A DNA stretch of 32,952 nucleotides from CAZMGG01 sp964565715 (GTDB taxonomy: Bacteria; Planctomycetota; UBA1135; UBA2386): contig CAZMGG010000057.1 in NCBI GenBank assembly GCA_964565715.1, positions 1-32,952 of the forward strand, read 5' to 3'. The notes under the pieces are model-generated. The model worked only from the letters and a program-made list of their open reading frames with translations. It had not been told where the DNA came from and made no database searches. Position numbers and translations under genes: made by a program. Position 1 is the first letter of the stretch. Each line of letters starts with the position of its first letter. This document shows, piece after piece, positions 15,986-24,062 of this stretch.

Positions 15986-17029
15986 TCAGCGCAGCACGGC
16001 CACCCGGCCGCCGGCGCCAGCGGCCCACACCGCGCCATCCGCCGCCACCGCCACGCTGTGGAAGCCCGGCCCCGGCAACGGCCGCCAGTGCGCGCCGCCG
16101 TCCGCCGACCACGACGCGCCGCCCTCGCCCACGGCGATGCAGGTGCGCCCGTCGGCCAGGAACGCCACCGCCGAGCGGTAGCCGCCCGGGCCGGTCATCG
16201 CCGGCCGCCAGTGCCGGCCGCCGTCGTCGCTCCACGCCGCGGTGCCCACGTCGCTCTGGGGCTCCAGGTAGTCGCCGCCCACCGCCACGCCGCGCGCGCC
16301 GCGCATCGCGATCGAGAACGCGCCCTGGGACGGCGCGCCCTGCCGCAGCGGCAGCGGCGCCACGGTCCAGTGCCCGGTGGCCGCGCGGCGCAGGCAGCGC
16401 GCAGCGAAGCCGCCGGTGGCGATCCACAGGGCGCCGCCCTCGGCGCACAGGTTGGTGCCGCTGGCGGCGAAGCCGGCCTCGCCCGGCGCCGGCGCCGGCA
16501 CCGCCTCCCGCGGCAGCCGTTCCCAGCTCCGGCCGCCGTCGGTGGTCACCAGCACGACGAAGGCGCCGTCGTGGGGATCGCCGAAGGCGAAACCGCGGAA
16601 CGGATCGTCGAAGCACAGCCCGTCGAGGAACGCCGCCGGATCGTTGTCCTCGTAGACCTTCTGCCAGGTGCGCCCGCCGTCCTCGGTGCGGTGGATGCGG
16701 GCCGGCGCGCCGGCGTTCAGCAGCACGGCGGTGTCGCGATCGAAGGCGTGCACGTCGCGGAAGTCGAGGCTTGCACCGTCGGGCACCGGATGCCGCGTCC
16801 AGCTCTCGCCGCCATCGACGGTCCGCAGCACCGTGCCGCCGCTGCCGGCTGCCCAGCACACGCTCTGCGAGACCGGGCAGAGACCGCGCAGGCTGGCGCT
16901 GGTGCCGGTCGGTCGTTCCTCCCAGCGGGCTTCCTGCAGCGCGACGGTGGACGGGGCCGCGCAGCCGGCGGCCAGCAACACGATGGCGGCGGGAAGGCCG
17001 CGGAACGGACGGGGCGGGAATGCCTTCAT
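15986..17029 (-). CDS. Lipoprotein with BNR/Asp-box β-propeller repeats
   Basis: A 347-residue exported protein with a lipobox LLAAGC (Cys23). Five Asp-box motifs of the S-x-DGG-x-x-W type are visible (TVDGGESW, TEDGGRTW, TTDGGRSW, SDDGGRHW, SADGGAHW), spaced as in six- or seven-bladed propellers of the sialidase-like and YCF48-like superfamilies. Asp boxes are structural, and I see no sialidase catalytic residues, so a binding or assembly role is as likely as an enzyme. The ATG at 17029 follows AGGAGG nine bases upstream. The gene lies 62 bp before the S9 peptidase and 36 bp behind the SGNH gene on the same strand, so one transcript is possible. Confidence 0.88.
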   Translation of the reverse strand: MKAFPPRPFRGLPAAIVLLAAGCAAPSTVALQEARWEERPTGTSASLRGLCPVSQSVCWAAGSGGTVLRTVDGGESWTRHPVPDGASLDFRDVHAFDRDTAVLLNAGAPARIHRTEDGGRTWQKVYEDNDPAAFLDGLCFDDPFRGFAFGDPHDGAFVVLVTTDGGRSWERLPREAVPAPAPGEAGFAASGTNLCAEGGALWIATGGFAARCLRRAATGHWTVAPLPLRQGAPSQGAFSIAMRGARGVAVGGDYLEPQSDVGTAAWSDDGGRHWRPAMTGPGGYRSAVAFLADGRTCIAVGEGGASWSADGGAHWRPLPGPGFHSVAVAADGAVWAAGAGGRVAVLR

Positions 17030-17065
17030 CGACGAGAGCCTCCTGTGCCGTCGAGGCTAACGGAT

Positions 17066-18073
17066 TCACCAGCCGCGGGCGCGGAGCGCGGCGGTGATCC
17101 CGTCGGCGGCGACCTGGTGTCCCTGCGGCGACCAGTGCAGATCCGGCAGGAACAACTCGTCGAAGGCGCCGCCGCTGCTGCGGAACCAGGGCCACGCGTC
17201 CACCGCATCGATGCCCGCCGCGGCGAGCGCCGCCAGCACGCGCGCCTGCAGCGGATCGGGCCCCTCGCCCATCGACCGGTCCGGCGGCGGCACCGCCACC
17301 ACCAAGAGCCGCTGGCCATCGGCCTCGACCCGCGCCGCCAGCCGCCGCAGCAACGCCACCAGCAGCGGCACGGTGTCGGCGGCGTCGTCCTGCCAAGCCT
17401 CGGCCCGCCGCGAGCCGGCGCCGCCGCGGCCCAGCGCCTGGCCCAGCACCTCCAGCAGGTAGCTGCGGGTGCGCAGCCACGTCAGCAGGCCCTGCTCTGG
17501 CGGCACCAGTTCCAGTTCCTGGCCATCGCCGAGGCGGAACCACGGCTTGGCCCAGCCGGCCTGCTGCCGGTTGCGCAGGTCGTCCAGGTCGTTGCCGAGG
17601 AACAACGTCAGCAGCACCAGGTCCGGCGCGTAGTTCCGGCCCTCGTGCTCGTGGATCAGCAGGTGCTGGTCGGGACCGGTCGCGCACATGCCGAGGTTCA
17701 CCACCTCGGTGGCCGGCAGCGCCGCCGCCAGCCGCTCCGTGAACCGCTCCCGCCGGTCGACGCCCTGGCCGAAGGTGAACGAGTCGCCGAGCGCGAGGAT
17801 GCGGCGGCGGCCCGGCGTGCGCGCCAGTTCCCGCTCGTCGTCGCGCCAGCCGTGCCGGTTGGTGCCGCACGGCCCGGTGCGGCCCCAGCCGCCGCCCTGG
17901 CGCTGCACCTGCGGCAGCATGCGCCAGCCGTAGACCGCGTGGTAGTCGAGCGCCCGCTGGCGGCCGGTGGCCGACGCCTGCAGGCGCAGGGCCGCCTCGA
18001 CGCCGAGGATCGCCAGGATCCCCACCACCGCCGCCAGCAGCCAGCGGCGACGACGCCCTGGCGAAGGCGTCAC
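17066..18073 (-). CDS. Membrane-anchored SGNH/GDSL hydrolase
   Basis: A 335-residue protein with an N-terminal membrane anchor (WLLAAVVGILAILGVEAAL) and an SGNH hydrolase domain outside. Block I is ILALGDSFTFGQG with nucleophile Ser98, the Gly block is NLGMCATGPDQ, block III is FLGNDLDD with Asn161, and block V is LPDLHWSPQGH with Asp311 and His313. The family removes acyl groups from sugars, lipids or cell-wall polymers; the substrate is not known here. The GTG start overlaps the upstream gene's final TGA as GTGA and has no ribosome binding site of its own. Its translation therefore probably depends on ribosomes arriving from the upstream gene, that is, on read-through of the TGA at 18205-18207. 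Confidence 0.88.
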   Translation of the reverse strand: MTPSPGRRRRWLLAAVVGILAILGVEAALRLQASATGRQRALDYHAVYGWRMLPQVQRQGGGWGRTGPCGTNRHGWRDDERELARTPGRRRILALGDSFTFGQGVDRRERFTERLAAALPATEVVNLGMCATGPDQHLLIHEHEGRNYAPDLVLLTLFLGNDLDDLRNRQQAGWAKPWFRLGDGQELELVPPEQGLLTWLRTRSYLLEVLGQALGRGGAGSRRAEAWQDDAADTVPLLVALLRRLAARVEADGQRLLVVAVPPPDRSMGEGPDPLQARVLAALAAAGIDAVDAWPWFRSSGGAFDELFLPDLHWSPQGHQVAADGITAALRARGW

Positions 18074-19062
18074 TCGACGATGCGCGCCGGCAGGTCGGTG
18101 GCCCGGCCGGTCTTGCCGGTCATCGACTCCAGCTCCACCCGCACCGTCGCCGGACCCGGCACCGCACCCTCGGGGACTCGCACGGAGTCGTCGTAGAGGA
18201 TGCCTCAACAGTGGTCCTGGATGCGCGACTGTGCGCGCACCTCGCGGCCGTCCTTGTCCCTGGCGATCACCGTCACCAGCAGGCGGTCGAGCTTCAGGTC
18301 GAGGAAGTGCTCGTCCACCACCGCCAGCGTGTCCGGGCCGGAACCGGCGTTGCCGGCGATGACGTTGAGGTGGAACGGCTGGCCGGCGCGCAGCTCCAGG
18401 GTCTTGCTGCCCCAGGCGCCGAAGCTCAGCGGGCCGTGCGGGCACGGCCGGAACACCGGCGCCGTTGCCGCGGACGGCTGCCAGGTCGTGGTGTCGATGC
18501 CCACCGGACCGTAGCCGCCGGACATCTCCTGCTCGCCGTTCCAGCGCAGCTGGAACCAGAAGCCACAGCGCCCCGCCTTCGGCGTGGTCGACAGCCGGAA
18601 CTTCGTGTGCACGAGCTCGGTGCCCGGCACCTTCACGTCGCCGATGCCGAGCGTGAGGCCGAGTCCCGCCGCGGCCCGCGCCGCGTCGTATTGTCCGGTG
18701 ATGCGTTCGCCGGGCTCGGTCAGATCGCCATCGCCGTCCCGGTCGAAGTAGAGCACGTCGTAGTGCGCGGCGTCCGGCGCGCTCTTGTCGGCCACCGCCC
18801 AGCAGCGGAAGCGGCCGGCGAGGTCGAGCACGAACAATGCGTAGCGCGGCTCGGCGATGTAGACCGGCTCCCGGGCGATGCGGCGATCGAGCGTGGCGTA
18901 GTCGATCTCCTGGTAGCGAAGCGGATCCGGGGCCGGGGCCGGCGCGGCCGGCGGCTCTTGCGCCGGCACGGCTGCGGCGAGGATCAGGCCCACGCCCAGC
19001 AGCCGCACGGGACGCCGGCGGGCACCACAGGAACTCGGCACGAGGGAGGAGAGCATCGGCAT
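18070..19062 (-). CDS. Candidate selenoprotein: secreted protein with in-frame UGA in a Cys-Sec-Gly motif
   Basis: The frame starts at ATG 19062 (GGAG 8 bases upstream) with signal peptide RPVRLLGVGLILAAAVPAQ. The mature protein is β-rich with a calcium-loop-like FDRDGDGDLTEPGE and the sequences GRCGFWF and FRPCPHGP. Residues to 285 end in RIQDHC, then TGA at 18207-18205. The same frame runs on for 44 sensible codons (GILYDDSVRVPEGAVPG, then ATVRVELESM, TGRATDLPARIVE) to a TGA at 18072-18070 that overlaps the next start by 4 bp. Translation of the first TGA as selenocysteine (residue 286 of 330) would give a vicinal Cys-Sec pair, a redox-active arrangement. A SECIS-like hairpin starts three bases behind the TGA. 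Alternatives are a 285-residue protein with a true stop, a nonsense mutation or a sequence error. The selenium machinery is not in this window. Confidence 0.62.
18166..18201 (-). promoter_or_regulatory. Bacterial SECIS-like stem-loop
   Basis: On the minus-strand RNA, after UGA and three bases, AUCCUC pairs with GAGGGU (six pairs, one a U-G wobble). An internal loop follows (UACGAC opposite CCC), then an upper stem GACUC/GAGUC with loop CGUGC. The first two loop bases include a G, 21 bases after the UGA, which fits the usual description of bacterial SECIS elements (a G in the first two loop positions, roughly 16-37 bases behind the UGA). It lies inside the coding sequence, as in bacterial formate dehydrogenase. 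Confidence 0.55.
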
Positions 19063-19103
19063 CGGCAGGCTCCGCAATGGGTTGGTCGGCGGGCGAGAGG
19101 CCG

Positions 19104-19131
19104 AAGGTAGGGCTCCGGGATCGTCCGTCAA
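19104..19131 (-). promoter_or_regulatory. Promoter-like sequence before the candidate selenoprotein gene
   Basis: On the minus strand TTGACG (19131-19126) and TACCTT (19109-19104) are spaced by 16 bases, pointing to the start codon at 19062 about 40 bases further on. This fits a sigma-70 type promoter and suggests that the gene starts its own transcription unit after the kinase gene. Confidence 0.4.
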
Positions 19132-19152
19132 TCGGACCCCGGTCGCGACGCC

Positions 19153-19165
19153 CTGCCGAGGGCAG
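19153..19165 (-). terminator. Short hairpin behind the kinase gene
   Basis: CTGCC-GAG-GGCAG lies 10 bases beyond the kinase stop codon (19175-19177). It is a perfect 5-bp stem without a U-tract; an alternative pairing, GCCCT/AGGGC, overlaps it. It may end the sigma-kinase transcript. Confidence 0.3.
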
Positions 19166-19174
19166 TGTGCTCGC

Positions 19175-21940
19175 TCAGCGCCCGCGGCGTTCCGGCCGGG
19201 GCAGCTCGCGCCGGAACTGCTCGAACCGCTCGCCGAGGCCCAGATCGTCGAGCAGCGCCACCAGTTCGAACGCCGCGCCGGCGACCTGCCGCGACCAGGG
19301 CATCCGTTCCGGCCCGGGCCCCGGCCGTTCCCCGGCGGTTCGCTCGGCGGCACTGCGGGCGGCCAGCAGGGCCTGCTGGATCCGCTGCAAGGCGGCCTCG
19401 GCCTGCTGCCGGGCGGCTTCCCGGTCGTCGCGATCCCACAGGCTGCGCGCCAGCAGCGCCTGGGCCACCGCTGCCTGCGCCAGTTCCCGCGGCTCCGACG
19501 CCGTGGCGCTGCCCTCGCGCGGCAGCAGACGCTGCCAGGTCTGCAGGGCCTGCCGCAGCTCGGTCTCGGCGGCCGCCGGATCGCGGCCGCGCAGCAGCAT
19601 GGCGCCGAGCCGGTTGCGGGCCCGGCCCAGCAGGCCAATGTACTCGCGGCTGGCCGGCGCCTGCTCGACCAGCGCCTCGGCGTGCCGGACGCAGGCCCGC
19701 GCGTCGGCCACGTCGGCGGCGGTGGGACTGGAACGTTCGCCGCCGGGACCGCCCTGCCCGCCTCCACGCCAGCGACGGAAGTCCAGCAGCAGCCCGTACA
19801 GCTCCGCCAGTTCGAAGCGGTACTGCTCGGCGGTGGGGAAGCGGCCGACCAGGCCTTCCAGCACGGCGATCGCCTGGCGGGTGGGATCGTCCTGGACCGC
19901 GGGCTGGGGCGTGCCGGGCCGTCGCTGGCGCCCCTCCATCACCAAGAGCCGCGCCTGCAGCAGCAGCGCGTCGGGATTGCCGGCCTCGTCGGCCAGCAGC
20001 GACTCGATCAGGGCCCGCGCCTTCTGCGTCTGCTCACGGACCTCCTCGCGGCTGTCTGGTCGCGGGCCTTCGGGGCGTTGGCCGTCGGGGCGCGGGCCGT
20101 CGCGCCCTGGCCCCTCGCCGCCGCGCCGGCCGAACCGGTTGCGCTGCTCCAGCGCCGTGGCCAGCAGCAGATGGCCGCGGGCGCGTTCGAAGCGGGCGCG
20201 GGCGGTGATGTCCGGGATCTCGCCCTCCAGCACCCGCAGGCCGGTGCGGAGCTGGTCGACGGCATCGCCGCCACGGCCGCCCCACAGCAGCACCTGGCCC
20301 AGTTCGAGGTGCAGCGCCGCCAAGTCGATCCGGCTGCCGACGCCGGTCTGGCTGCGGTGCAGTTCCAGGGCCTTGCCGAACGCCAGCTCGGCCGCCGGCA
20401 GGTCCCCCAGCCGGCCGTGGATCGTGCCGACCCGCCGGTAGGCGCGGGCGGCCTGCTCGCGCAGGGCGATGTTGTCGACGTTGGCGGCGGCGAAGCGGCC
20501 GTAGAACTGCAGCATGCGCTCCAGCAGCTGCAGGTCGCGCTGCCCCACCGGCGCCCGCACCGTCGCCTCGTAGTCGCCGGTGTCGGGATCCTCGCCGATC
20601 GAGTGGAACGGATCGGGACCGACGATGCTGTCGAAGACGTCCTCGAAGGCCCGCATCGCCAGGCCGAGGTTGGTCTCGGCGCGGCTGCTGCTCTCCCGCT
20701 CCTGTCGCGAGATCTTCTCGATGCGGACGCGGGCGGACTCGGCGGACACGTAGAGGGTCCAGCCGAGGATCGCGATGCCCAGCACCGCCGTCGCGGTCGC
20801 CGCCCCCAGCACCGCCAGCGCGCGGTTGCGGCGGCAGAACCGCCACAGGTGCTCGGCCGACGACACCGGCCGGGCCAGGATCGGCCGATCCTGCAGGAAC
20901 CGCTCGAGGTCCTCGCCGAACTCCCGCGCGCTCTGGTAGCGCAGCTCCGGATCGCTGCGGACCGCCTTCTCGATCACCGTGACCAGGTCACGGGGCAGGT
21001 CGGGCCGCCGCCGCGACAGCGGCTCGATGCGTCCCTGGCGGATCCGGTCGATCAGCTCGCCGCGGTTGCCCGAGCGGAACGCCGGCTCGCCCGCCAGCAG
21101 CTCGTAGAGGGTGAGCCCCAGCCCGTAGACCTCGGAACGGACGTCGTAGGCGCCGCTGAACTGCTCCGGCGCCATGTACTGCAGGGTGCCCAGGACGTCG
21201 CCGGAGTTGGTGAGCCCTTCGCTCTCCAGGGCCTTGGCCAACCCGAAGTCCGCCACCCAGACGTTGTCGGTGGCGTCGAGCAGCAGGTTGGACGGCTTGA
21301 TGTCGCGGTGCAGCACGCCGTGGTCGTGGGCGTGCTGCAGGGCGGCGGCGGCCTGGCCGCCGAGCCGCGCCAGCAGGTGCGCCTGGCGCTGCCCTTCGGC
21401 GGGCCGCTGCCGTCGCGCCCCGGCCCATTCCTCGGCGACGCGATCGAGGCCGCGGCCGTCGATGAACTGCATCGCGTAGTAGTGGAAGCCGTCGGTGTGG
21501 CCGCTGCCGAACACCGGCACGATGTTGCTGTGGTGCAGCCGGGCGGCGGTCTGCGCCTCGCGCTGGAAGCGATGCAGCTGGCGCGGGCTGGACAGGGCCT
21601 GGGCCGGCAGCACCTTCAGCGCCACCCGGCGGCCGAGCGACTGCTGCTCGGCCTCGAACACCACGCCCATGCCGCCGCGGCCGACCTCGCGCAGGATGCG
21701 GTAGTCACCCAGACGCTCCAGCGGCGGCACCTGCAGGGCGCGGCCCGACGACGCCGTCGACTCGCGGTCCCGCTTCCACTGCTCGAGGGCCACCATCGCC
21801 GGCAGGATCTCCAGCAGTTCCTGCCGGTGCTCGGGGTGCGAGTCGGCGAACGCCTCGACGCCGACCCTGCCGCCGGCCCGGTACTGGCGGAGGTACTCCT
21901 CGGCCAGCGCATCCAGCGGGTCCGAGCCCGCGGCGCTCAC
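19175..21940 (-). CDS. Membrane serine/threonine protein kinase with a TPR-like C-terminal domain
   Basis: A 921-residue Hanks-type kinase. An N-terminal helical region (DPLDALAEEYLRQYRAGG, about 7-55) is typical of planctomycetal kinases. The kinase domain (about 80-350) is complete: GRGGMG loop (87-92), Lys109, HRDIKPSN (211-218), DFG (231-233) and APE (257-259), so it should be active. One membrane helix follows (about 376-398), then some 520 residues of helical repeats of TPR type outside the membrane, with a low-complexity Gly/Arg/Pro stretch (GRDGPRPDGQRPEGPRPD) in the middle. The GTG start at 21940 overlaps the sigma-factor stop as GTGA, so both are made together. The likely role is an envelope signal passed to the partner sigma factor or its targets. 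Confidence 0.93.
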   Translation of the reverse strand: MSAAGSDPLDALAEEYLRQYRAGGRVGVEAFADSHPEHRQELLEILPAMVALEQWKRDRESTASSGRALQVPPLERLGDYRILREVGRGGMGVVFEAEQQSLGRRVALKVLPAQALSSPRQLHRFQREAQTAARLHHSNIVPVFGSGHTDGFHYYAMQFIDGRGLDRVAEEWAGARRQRPAEGQRQAHLLARLGGQAAAALQHAHDHGVLHRDIKPSNLLLDATDNVWVADFGLAKALESEGLTNSGDVLGTLQYMAPEQFSGAYDVRSEVYGLGLTLYELLAGEPAFRSGNRGELIDRIRQGRIEPLSRRRPDLPRDLVTVIEKAVRSDPELRYQSAREFGEDLERFLQDRPILARPVSSAEHLWRFCRRNRALAVLGAATATAVLGIAILGWTLYVSAESARVRIEKISRQERESSSRAETNLGLAMRAFEDVFDSIVGPDPFHSIGEDPDTGDYEATVRAPVGQRDLQLLERMLQFYGRFAAANVDNIALREQAARAYRRVGTIHGRLGDLPAAELAFGKALELHRSQTGVGSRIDLAALHLELGQVLLWGGRGGDAVDQLRTGLRVLEGEIPDITARARFERARGHLLLATALEQRNRFGRRGGEGPGRDGPRPDGQRPEGPRPDSREEVREQTQKARALIESLLADEAGNPDALLLQARLLVMEGRQRRPGTPQPAVQDDPTRQAIAVLEGLVGRFPTAEQYRFELAELYGLLLDFRRWRGGGQGGPGGERSSPTAADVADARACVRHAEALVEQAPASREYIGLLGRARNRLGAMLLRGRDPAAAETELRQALQTWQRLLPREGSATASEPRELAQAAVAQALLARSLWDRDDREAARQQAEAALQRIQQALLAARSAAERTAGERPGPGPERMPWSRQVAGAAFELVALLDDLGLGERFEQFRRELPRPERRGR

Positions 21941-22530
21941 GGCGTGCCCCCGGTCCGCTCCAGGATCGTCTTCAGGCGGCCGAGCGCGCGCACGTAGCGG
22001 TTGCTGGCGGCGTTCTCCTGCAGGCCCAGCACCTCCGCCACCTCCTTGTTGGACAGCTCCTCGAAGTGGCGCAGCACCAGCACCTCGCGGTCGATCTCGT
22101 CCATGCTCTCCAGCGCCGCGGTGAGCTGCTGCTTCTGCTCCTCGCGCATGGCGGCCTGGCTCGGCGAGGTCATGGTGCCCATCAGGAAGCCGCTGAGGCT
22201 CTGGCTGTGGGCCCGGGCCAGTTCGCGGGCGGCGTTGCGCATCCCCGCGCCGAGGTGGCGGCGGTGCACGTCGATCATGGTCTGCTGGGTGACCAGGCGC
22301 AGCCAGACGTGGAACGGCCGCTGGTCGTCGAGCCACGACTGCAGTCGCTTCTCGCAGTCGAGGAACGCCTCCTGGACCACGTCCTCGGCGTCGACGCGGC
22401 CGAACAGGCGGGGATCGAGACGGAACTGCACCATGCGCAGCAGGCGGGGCCGGTGGTGTTCGAACAGGGGCCCGAACGCAGTGCGGTCGCCGCGGCCCAG
22501 CGCCGCCAGCAGGGAATCCGGATCCGTCAT
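21937..22530 (-). CDS. ECF-type RNA polymerase sigma factor
   Basis: A 197-residue sigma-70 family factor with only regions 2 and 4. Region 2 shows DAEDVVQEAFLDCEKRL and RPFHVWLRLVTQQTMIDVHR; region 4 shows the helix-turn-helix HFEELSNKEVAEVLGLQEN followed by ALGRLKTIL. The link between the regions is longer than usual (about residues 95-130, SQSLSGFLMGTMTSPSQAAM), as in the planctomycetal factors encoded next to protein kinases. No anti-sigma factor is adjacent; the coupled kinase gene suggests control by phosphorylation. The start is the ATG at 22530, where homology begins; the open frame to 22635 lies in the divergent intergenic region. Confidence 0.92.
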   Translation of the reverse strand: MTDPDSLLAALGRGDRTAFGPLFEHHRPRLLRMVQFRLDPRLFGRVDAEDVVQEAFLDCEKRLQSWLDDQRPFHVWLRLVTQQTMIDVHRRHLGAGMRNAARELARAHSQSLSGFLMGTMTSPSQAAMREEQKQQLTAALESMDEIDREVLVLRHFEELSNKEVAEVLGLQENAASNRYVRALGRLKTILERTGGTP

Positions 22531-22654
22531 CGGGCGGCCACGATACGCGGCGGGCGGCGTTGCTCCCACTGGGACGCAACCGTTACGGGAGCGGCCGCCT
22601 GGAATGGCCGGCGTCGGGCTTCCGCCGGCGGCCACCGCCCGGTAACACGGCCCC

Positions 22655-24028
22655 GTGCTGCTGGCCCTGCTCGGCTACGTCCTGCTGCAGATGCTGATCG
22701 GCGTGTGGGTCTCGCGCCGCATCCGCAGCGAGAGCGACTACCTGCTGGCCGGGCGCAGCCTGAGCCCGCTGCTGGCCGAGGTCTCGATCTTCGCCACCTG
22801 GTTCGGCGCCGAGAGCTGCGTCGGCGCCGCCGGCGCGGTCTACCACGACGGCCTCAACCGGCTGTCGGTGGAACCCTTCGCCTACGGCCTGTGCCTGCTG
22901 CTGATGGGTCTGGTCTACGCCGCCGCGTTCTGGCGCTCGGGCATCACCACGCTCGCCGACCTGTTCCGCCAGCGCTTCGGGCCGTCGGTGGAGAAGGTGG
23001 CCGCGGTGCTGCTGATCCCGACCTCGGTGCTGTGGGCCGGCGCGCAGATCCGCGCCTTCGGCCACGTCGTCGAGATCGCCGGCGGCGACCTGATCGGCGC
23101 CGAACTGGGCGTCCTGCTCGCGGCCAGCGTGGTGATCGCCTACACCGCGGTGGGCGGACTGCTGGCCGACGTGGTCTCCGACCTGGTGCAGGGCCTGGTG
23201 CTGGTGCTGGGCCTGGTCGGCCTGCTGCTGGCGGTGCTGTGGGCGCCGGGCGCCGACGCGGCGGTGGCCGCGCTGCCGGAACGCCTCGCGCTCAGCGGCG
23301 GCGAACAGCCGGGCCTGCTGGCCACCGTCGAGGCCTGGGCGATCCCGGTGGTCGGCAGCGTGGTGGCCCAGGAGGCGATCTCGCGCTCGCTGGCCGCCCG
23401 CAGCGCTGGCGTCGCCCGGCGGGCGGCGTTGTGGGGCGGCGCCATCTACCTGCTGGTGGGCCTCGTGCCGGTGACCATCGGCCTGCTCGGTCCGAGCCTG
23501 CTGCCGGGGCTCGAGGACGGCGAGAAGCTGCTGCCGGCGCTGGCCGAGCAGCACCTGCCGCGCTGGCTGTTCGTGCTGTTCGCCGGCGCCCTGGTGTCGG
23601 CGATCCTGTCGACGGTGGACAGCGCCCTGATGGTGGCGGCGGCGGTGCTGTCGCGGAACGTGCTGCTGGCCGGACGCGAGGTCGGCGCCCGGACCCGGCT
23701 GCGCAGCTCGCGGCTCTGCGTGCTGGCCTGCGGGCTGCTGGCCTACGCCTGCGCCCACTTCGGCGGCGGCGTCGGCGCCCTGGTGGAGGAAGCCTCGGCC
23801 TTCGGCAGCGCCGGCATCGTCGTGGTGGTGACGCTCGGCCTGTTCGGCGGCCGCGGCCGCGCCCTGGCGGCCAACGCGGCGCTGCTGGCCGGCATGGCGG
23901 CATGGCTGTTCGGGCGGTGGCTGCTGCCATGGGCCGGCTGCGAGGTGGCCTACCCGTATCTGCTGTCGCTGCTGGCCGCGGTCGCCGGGCTCGGACTCGG
24001 CCTCGCCTGGGAACGCCGCCTTCGCTAG
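22655..24028 (+). CDS. Sodium:solute symporter family (SSF) transporter
   Basis: A 457-residue integral membrane protein with about 12-13 hydrophobic helices. Family features include the early SESDYLLAGRSLSPLLAEVSI segment with the ATWFGAE helix break, TTLADLFRQRFG in the loop behind helix 3, and ALVSAILSTVDSALMVAAAVLSRN, the strongly conserved Ser-rich helix with sodium-site residues. The substrate (sugar, amino acid, carboxylate) cannot be told. It starts at GTG 22655, 124 bp from the divergent sigma-factor start; no canonical ribosome binding site is seen. The histidine kinase gene begins 34 bp behind it on the same strand, so transporter and sensor may be co-transcribed. Confidence 0.92.
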   Translation: MLLALLGYVLLQMLIGVWVSRRIRSESDYLLAGRSLSPLLAEVSIFATWFGAESCVGAAGAVYHDGLNRLSVEPFAYGLCLLLMGLVYAAAFWRSGITTLADLFRQRFGPSVEKVAAVLLIPTSVLWAGAQIRAFGHVVEIAGGDLIGAELGVLLAASVVIAYTAVGGLLADVVSDLVQGLVLVLGLVGLLLAVLWAPGADAAVAALPERLALSGGEQPGLLATVEAWAIPVVGSVVAQEAISRSLAARSAGVARRAALWGGAIYLLVGLVPVTIGLLGPSLLPGLEDGEKLLPALAEQHLPRWLFVLFAGALVSAILSTVDSALMVAAAVLSRNVLLAGREVGARTRLRSSRLCVLACGLLAYACAHFGGGVGALVEEASAFGSAGIVVVVTLGLFGGRGRALAANAALLAGMAAWLFGRWLLPWAGCEVAYPYLLSLLAAVAGLGLGLAWERRLR

Positions 24029-24062
24029 CCTGCGGCCGGCCGCGCCGCCGGCCGCGCCCGCC

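Noticed and set aside
13887..17870. Minus-strand frame of about 1,300 codons extending the S9 peptidase upstream
   Set aside because: Only the part from 15923 has peptidase homology and a signal peptide; upstream it is another frame of the BNR and SGNH genes.
18205..19767. Secreted protein taken to end at the TGA at 18205 and to begin upstream of 19062
   Set aside because: The end ignores 44 protein-like codons and the gene coupling described; the upstream extension lies over the kinase gene in another frame and lacks a signal peptide. The shorter protein remains the main alternative to the selenoprotein reading.
22531..22654. Divergent promoter between the sigma factor and symporter genes
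   Set aside because: The 124-bp gap must hold at least one promoter, but I find no hexamer pair good enough to place it.
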